The translations under genes were made by a program, and so were the position numbers. Shown here in pieces: positions 8,317 through 10,016 of a DNA stretch of 10,016 bases. A model generated the notes under the pieces. The model worked only from the letters and a program-made list of their open reading frames with translations. It was not told where the DNA came from and searched no databases. This DNA is from an uncultured Desulfovibrionaceae bacterium (GTDB lineage: Bacteria; Desulfobacterota; Desulfovibrionia; Desulfovibrionales; Desulfovibrionaceae). Where the stretch lies: assembly GCA_949427775.1 (NCBI GenBank), contig CASQEL010000049.1, positions 1-10,016 of the forward strand. Direction: 5' to 3'. Numbering within the stretch: position 1 is the stretch's first letter; each line of letters begins with the position of its first letter.

Positions 8317-8485
8317 ATGGAATTTCCTGTTCTCTTTTTGAATACCCAGTCTGTGCGGCGCGTCGAAAAGGCTTACGGCAGCCGCAAGGCGTTCTAGTAC
8401 ACAGAAACTTTAGATGTTTCTGTGTACTAGGGAGGCGGTGGCGGAACTCAGGGCCGCCTATGCCCGTGAAGGGGAGGCCCGGTAA
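8317..8485 (+). pseudogene. Small 43-codon ORF interrupted by a 37-bp palindrome
   Basis: An ATG at 8317 follows GGAG at 8308-8311 with a five-base spacer, a good ribosome binding site. The frame reads MEFPVLFLNTQSVRRVEKAY then GSRKAF and hits TAG at 8395-8397, inside the left arm of the palindrome. If the 37 bases 8394-8430 are removed, the frame continues as SRKA-L-EAVAELRAAYAREGEAR and stops at TAA 8483-8485, giving 43 aa. The second half looks like a charged, Ala-rich helix. I do not recognise the protein. The palindrome also offers an ATG in its loop (8414) in frame with the second half, which could give a separate 23-aa product. Alternatives are that the 26-codon ORF is complete as it stands or that neither half is translated. 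A chance continuation over 17 codons in GC-rich DNA is not rare, so the split-gene view is plausible rather than proven. Confidence 0.45.
8394..8430. repeat. Perfect 37-bp inverted repeat (15-bp arms, 7-nt loop)
   Basis: The left arm CTAGTACACAGAAAC (8394-8408) is the exact reverse complement of the right arm GTTTCTGTGTACTAG (8416-8430), with TTTAGAT between. It is AT-richer than the GC-rich DNA on both sides and begins and ends with CTAG. The flanks (GCGTT and GGAGG) show no obvious target-site duplication outside the arms. If transcribed it makes a strong hairpin, but GGGAGG follows rather than a U-tract. It could be an inserted palindromic element, the joined terminal repeats of an internally deleted insertion sequence, or a two-half-site binding or recombination site. 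The symmetry is certain; the identity is not. Confidence 0.9.
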
Positions 8486-8612
8486 GGCGGGGGACCGGCG
8501 GTGAATTCCGCATCGGCGTCGTGCAAAAACGGCATGGTTCATGCATTCGAAGAACAACGGGGACGCCTGCATAGCGCCGCAACAATATTTTACATCTTTT
8601 CAAGGATACACC

Positions 8613-9014
8613 ATGCCCAAAACCGTCATCACGTATGGAACCTACGATCTGCTGCATATCGGCCACATCAATTTGCTGCAACGCGCGCGCGCCCTGGGCG
8701 ATCGCCTTATCGTCGCCTTGTCCACAGACGAGTTCAACAGCAACATGAAAAACAAGCGTTGCATTCAGCCTTACGAAGAACGGAAAATCATCCTTGAATC
8801 GCTCATGTTTGTCGATTTGGTCATCCCTGAAGAAAACTGGGAACAAAAAGTTGACGACGTGCGCAAGTACAACGTGGACGTTTTTGTCATAGGGGACGAC
8901 TGGGCCGGAAAGTTCGACTTTCTGAAAAACGCGTGCGAAGTGGTGTACCTGCCCCGGACAAAAGGCATTTCGACCACGGAAAGGAAACTGGAAATTGTCC
9001 GGAGAGCGGAGTGA
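8613..9014 (+). CDS. tagD: Glycerol-3-phosphate cytidylyltransferase (TagD type)
   Basis: The 133-aa product matches the compact TagD family, which makes CDP-glycerol from CTP and sn-glycerol 3-phosphate. The nucleotidyltransferase motif HIGH is at residues 15-18 within YGTYDLLHIGHINLLQRA. The second signature, RTKGISTT at 115-122, is the form typical of glycerol-3-phosphate enzymes (usually RTEGISTT; the Glu is Lys here). The start at 8613 is chosen because AAGGAT lies six bases upstream and the family begins with a short K-x-V-I-TYGT strand. An in-frame ATG at 8541 would add 24 unrelated residues. The gene is eight bases upstream of the cupin gene, so they form an operon. A related cytidylyltransferase acting on another polyol phosphate is less likely given the downstream signature. 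Confidence 0.93.
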   Translation: MPKTVITYGTYDLLHIGHINLLQRARALGDRLIVALSTDEFNSNMKNKRCIQPYEERKIILESLMFVDLVIPEENWEQKVDDVRKYNVDVFVIGDDWAGKFDFLKNACEVVYLPRTKGISTTERKLEIVRRAE

Positions 9015-9022
9015 ACTGAACC

Positions 9023-9499
9023 ATGTCTGATGCGTTTTACAGCCGTCATCCTCAGCCGGGCATTGAGCACGTCATGCTGGGCGATCTGACGCTTGTCGTG
9101 CTTTTGCGGGCTTCCTTCCGTCAGGAAGGCATTCAGTTCTTCACGCCCGGCACCTTCTCCCAACAGCTTGGGTATATGAACAGACCCAAGGGGTATGACA
9201 TTCCTCCCCACGATCACAATGCCGTGTCCCGGACTGTTGAATGGACGCAGGAAACGCTGTTTATCCGTTCCGGTCACGTCCGGCTCGACATTTATGCCCC
9301 CGGCACGCGCGCATACCTGGGAAGCCGGGAACTGTTCCCCGGCGACGTCGTTTTGCTGGCTCACGGCGGACATGGTTTCCACATGCTTGAACCCAGCGAG
9401 ATGATTGAAATCAAACAGGGGCCTTATGCCGGCGACGCGGACAAGACGCGCTTTCGCCCGCAGCACGGCCCCCTGACGGGAGAAGCGGCGCATGAGTGA
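9023..9499 (+). CDS. Cupin-fold protein of a surface-polysaccharide locus
   Basis: This 158-aa protein has a single cupin domain. Motif 1 is PPHDHN with His63 and His65, then Glu77 and, six residues on, Gly84 (ETLFIRSG). Motif 2 is LFPGDVVLLAHGGHGFHML with His114, His117 and His120. The HxH, Glu and later His suggest a metal site, so an enzyme such as a sugar isomerase or epimerase-like catalyst is possible, but the reaction is not known to me. The tail ends with KQGPYAGDADKTRF, a conserved-looking stretch. GGAG (9008-9011) precedes the ATG and overlaps the end of tagD. Its stop overlaps the next gene's start by eight bases, so translation of the two is probably coupled and the cupin may act on the same sugar as the aminotransferase. 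Confidence 0.78.
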   Translation: MSDAFYSRHPQPGIEHVMLGDLTLVVLLRASFRQEGIQFFTPGTFSQQLGYMNRPKGYDIPPHDHNAVSRTVEWTQETLFIRSGHVRLDIYAPGTRAYLGSRELFPGDVVLLAHGGHGFHMLEPSEMIEIKQGPYAGDADKTRFRPQHGPLTGEAAHE

Positions 9500-10016
9500 T
9501 TTTTTGCCCGTATGCGAGCCCATGCTGGCGGGGAATGAGCTGCGGTACGTGACGGACGCCGTATCCTCCGGCTGGATTTCCTCGTCCGGCTCCTATGTCC
9601 GTGATTTTGAACAGGCCTTTGCCGCCTGGTGCGGCGTGAAGCACGGCATTGCCGTGTGCAACGGCACGGTGGCGCTTCACCTGGCGCTTGTCGCCCTGGG
9701 GGTCGGGCCGGGAGATGAAGTGATCATTCCCGATTTCACCATGATCGCCTCCGCTCTCGCCGTGTGCCATACCGGAGCCACGCCCGTTTTTGCCGAAGCG
9801 GACGCGGCGACATGGAACCTCCGCCCGGACAGCGTGGAGGCTCTCATCTCCCCGCGCACCAAGGCGATCATGGCCGTGCACATCTTCGGCAACCCGTGCG
9901 ACATGACGGCGCTGTCGGCCATTGCCGCCGAACACGGCGTCTCTCTCATGGAGGACGCCGCGGAAGCCCACGGCGCGACGCTCCACGGACGCCGGGCGGG
10001 CAGCCTCTCCCGCATC
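9492..10016 (+). CDS. DegT/DnrJ/EryC1/StrS aminotransferase, N-terminal part (perosamine synthase-like)
   Basis: The first 175 codons are present and the frame is still open at the window end. The family makes amino sugars by PLP-dependent transamination of keto-sugar nucleotides. Seen in order: GNELRYVTDAVSSGWISSSG near the start, NGTVALHLAL (from residue 57, PLP phosphate contacts), GDEVIIPDFTMIASA, TKAIMAVHIFGNPCDM, and EDAAEAHGA (154-162), whose Asp155 should pair with the PLP ring nitrogen. The PLP-binding lysine lies beyond the window. The SGWISS and EDAAEAHGA wording is close to GDP-perosamine synthases, but substrate cannot be fixed from this. The ATG at 9492 lies inside the cupin gene, whose TGA is at 9497-9499. 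The product probably feeds an amino sugar into the same glycan that receives glycerol phosphate. Confidence 0.92.
   Translation, partial: MSDFLPVCEPMLAGNELRYVTDAVSSGWISSSGSYVRDFEQAFAAWCGVKHGIAVCNGTVALHLALVALGVGPGDEVIIPDFTMIASALAVCHTGATPVFAEADAATWNLRPDSVEALISPRTKAIMAVHIFGNPCDMTALSAIAAEHGVSLMEDAAEAHGATLHGRRAGSLSRI

Larger units (their letters stand above)
8249..8612 (+). other. 364-bp gap between the glycerophosphotransferase and tagD
   Basis: This gap holds a small interrupted reading frame (8317-8485) and the 37-bp palindrome inside it (8394-8430). After them, CCGGT (8479-8483) can pair with ACCGG (8494-8498), and GCATG (8532-8536) with CATGC (8540-8544). An AT-richer stretch (8581-8601) precedes the tagD ribosome binding site. 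TATTTT at 8586-8591 resembles a -10 box but has no -35 partner. I find no RNA gene, CRISPR repeat or transposase. Confidence 0.6.

Noticed and set aside
8394..8430. Palindrome as an integron attC site, a dif site or an ordinary terminator
   Set aside because: The arms do not fit the attC RYYYAAC/GTTRRRY boxes and no integrase is present. It does not resemble a dif core. A terminator would need a U-tract, but GGGAGG and TGTACTAG flank the stem.
8541..8612. N-terminal extension of TagD from an in-frame ATG at 8541
   Set aside because: The added 24 residues are not family-like, there is no ribosome binding site before 8541, and AAGGAT is ideally placed for the ATG at 8613.

Overview
The window is GC-rich bacterial chromosome with dense, short-gapped operons. 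Gene content and order suggest a Gram-negative deltaproteobacterium of the Desulfovibrio type. That placement is an inference from synteny and protein character, not proven by anything in the window.

Left part (1-3138, minus strand): a purine operon, guaB then guaA, reads leftward. guaB makes XMP from IMP and guaA makes GMP from XMP. Past guaA, on the same strand, lie the first 19 codons of a TatA/TatB-type twin-arginine translocase gene that runs off the window. A near-consensus sigma70 promoter lies about 45-75 bp upstream of guaB.

Middle part (3379-6893, plus strand): a housekeeping block diverges from guaB. It holds ffh (SRP GTPase), rpsP (ribosomal protein bS16), khpA (KH-domain RNA binder), rimM (30S maturation factor) and mutM (formamidopyrimidine-DNA glycosylase). 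In many bacteria rimM is followed by trmD and rplS; here mutM follows directly and the block then ends.

Right part (7118-10016, plus strand): a cell-surface polysaccharide locus follows a 224-bp hairpin-rich gap. It has a CDP-glycerol:glycerophosphotransferase-family protein, a 364-bp gap, a TagD-type glycerol-3-phosphate cytidylyltransferase, a cupin, and the N-terminal 175 codons of a DegT/DnrJ/EryC1/StrS (perosamine synthase-like) aminotransferase. TagD would supply CDP-glycerol, the transferase would move glycerol phosphate onto a glycan, and the cupin and aminotransferase probably contribute a modified or amino sugar. This is teichoic-acid-type chemistry in a presumed Gram-negative.

The most unusual object is in the 364-bp gap. 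A perfect inverted repeat (two 15-bp arms, 7-nt loop, 37 bp in all, 8394-8430) interrupts a small reading frame that has a good ribosome binding site. Removing exactly those 37 bp joins the two halves into one 43-codon ORF (8317-8485). It may be an inserted mobile palindrome, the remnant of a larger element, or a programmed element.
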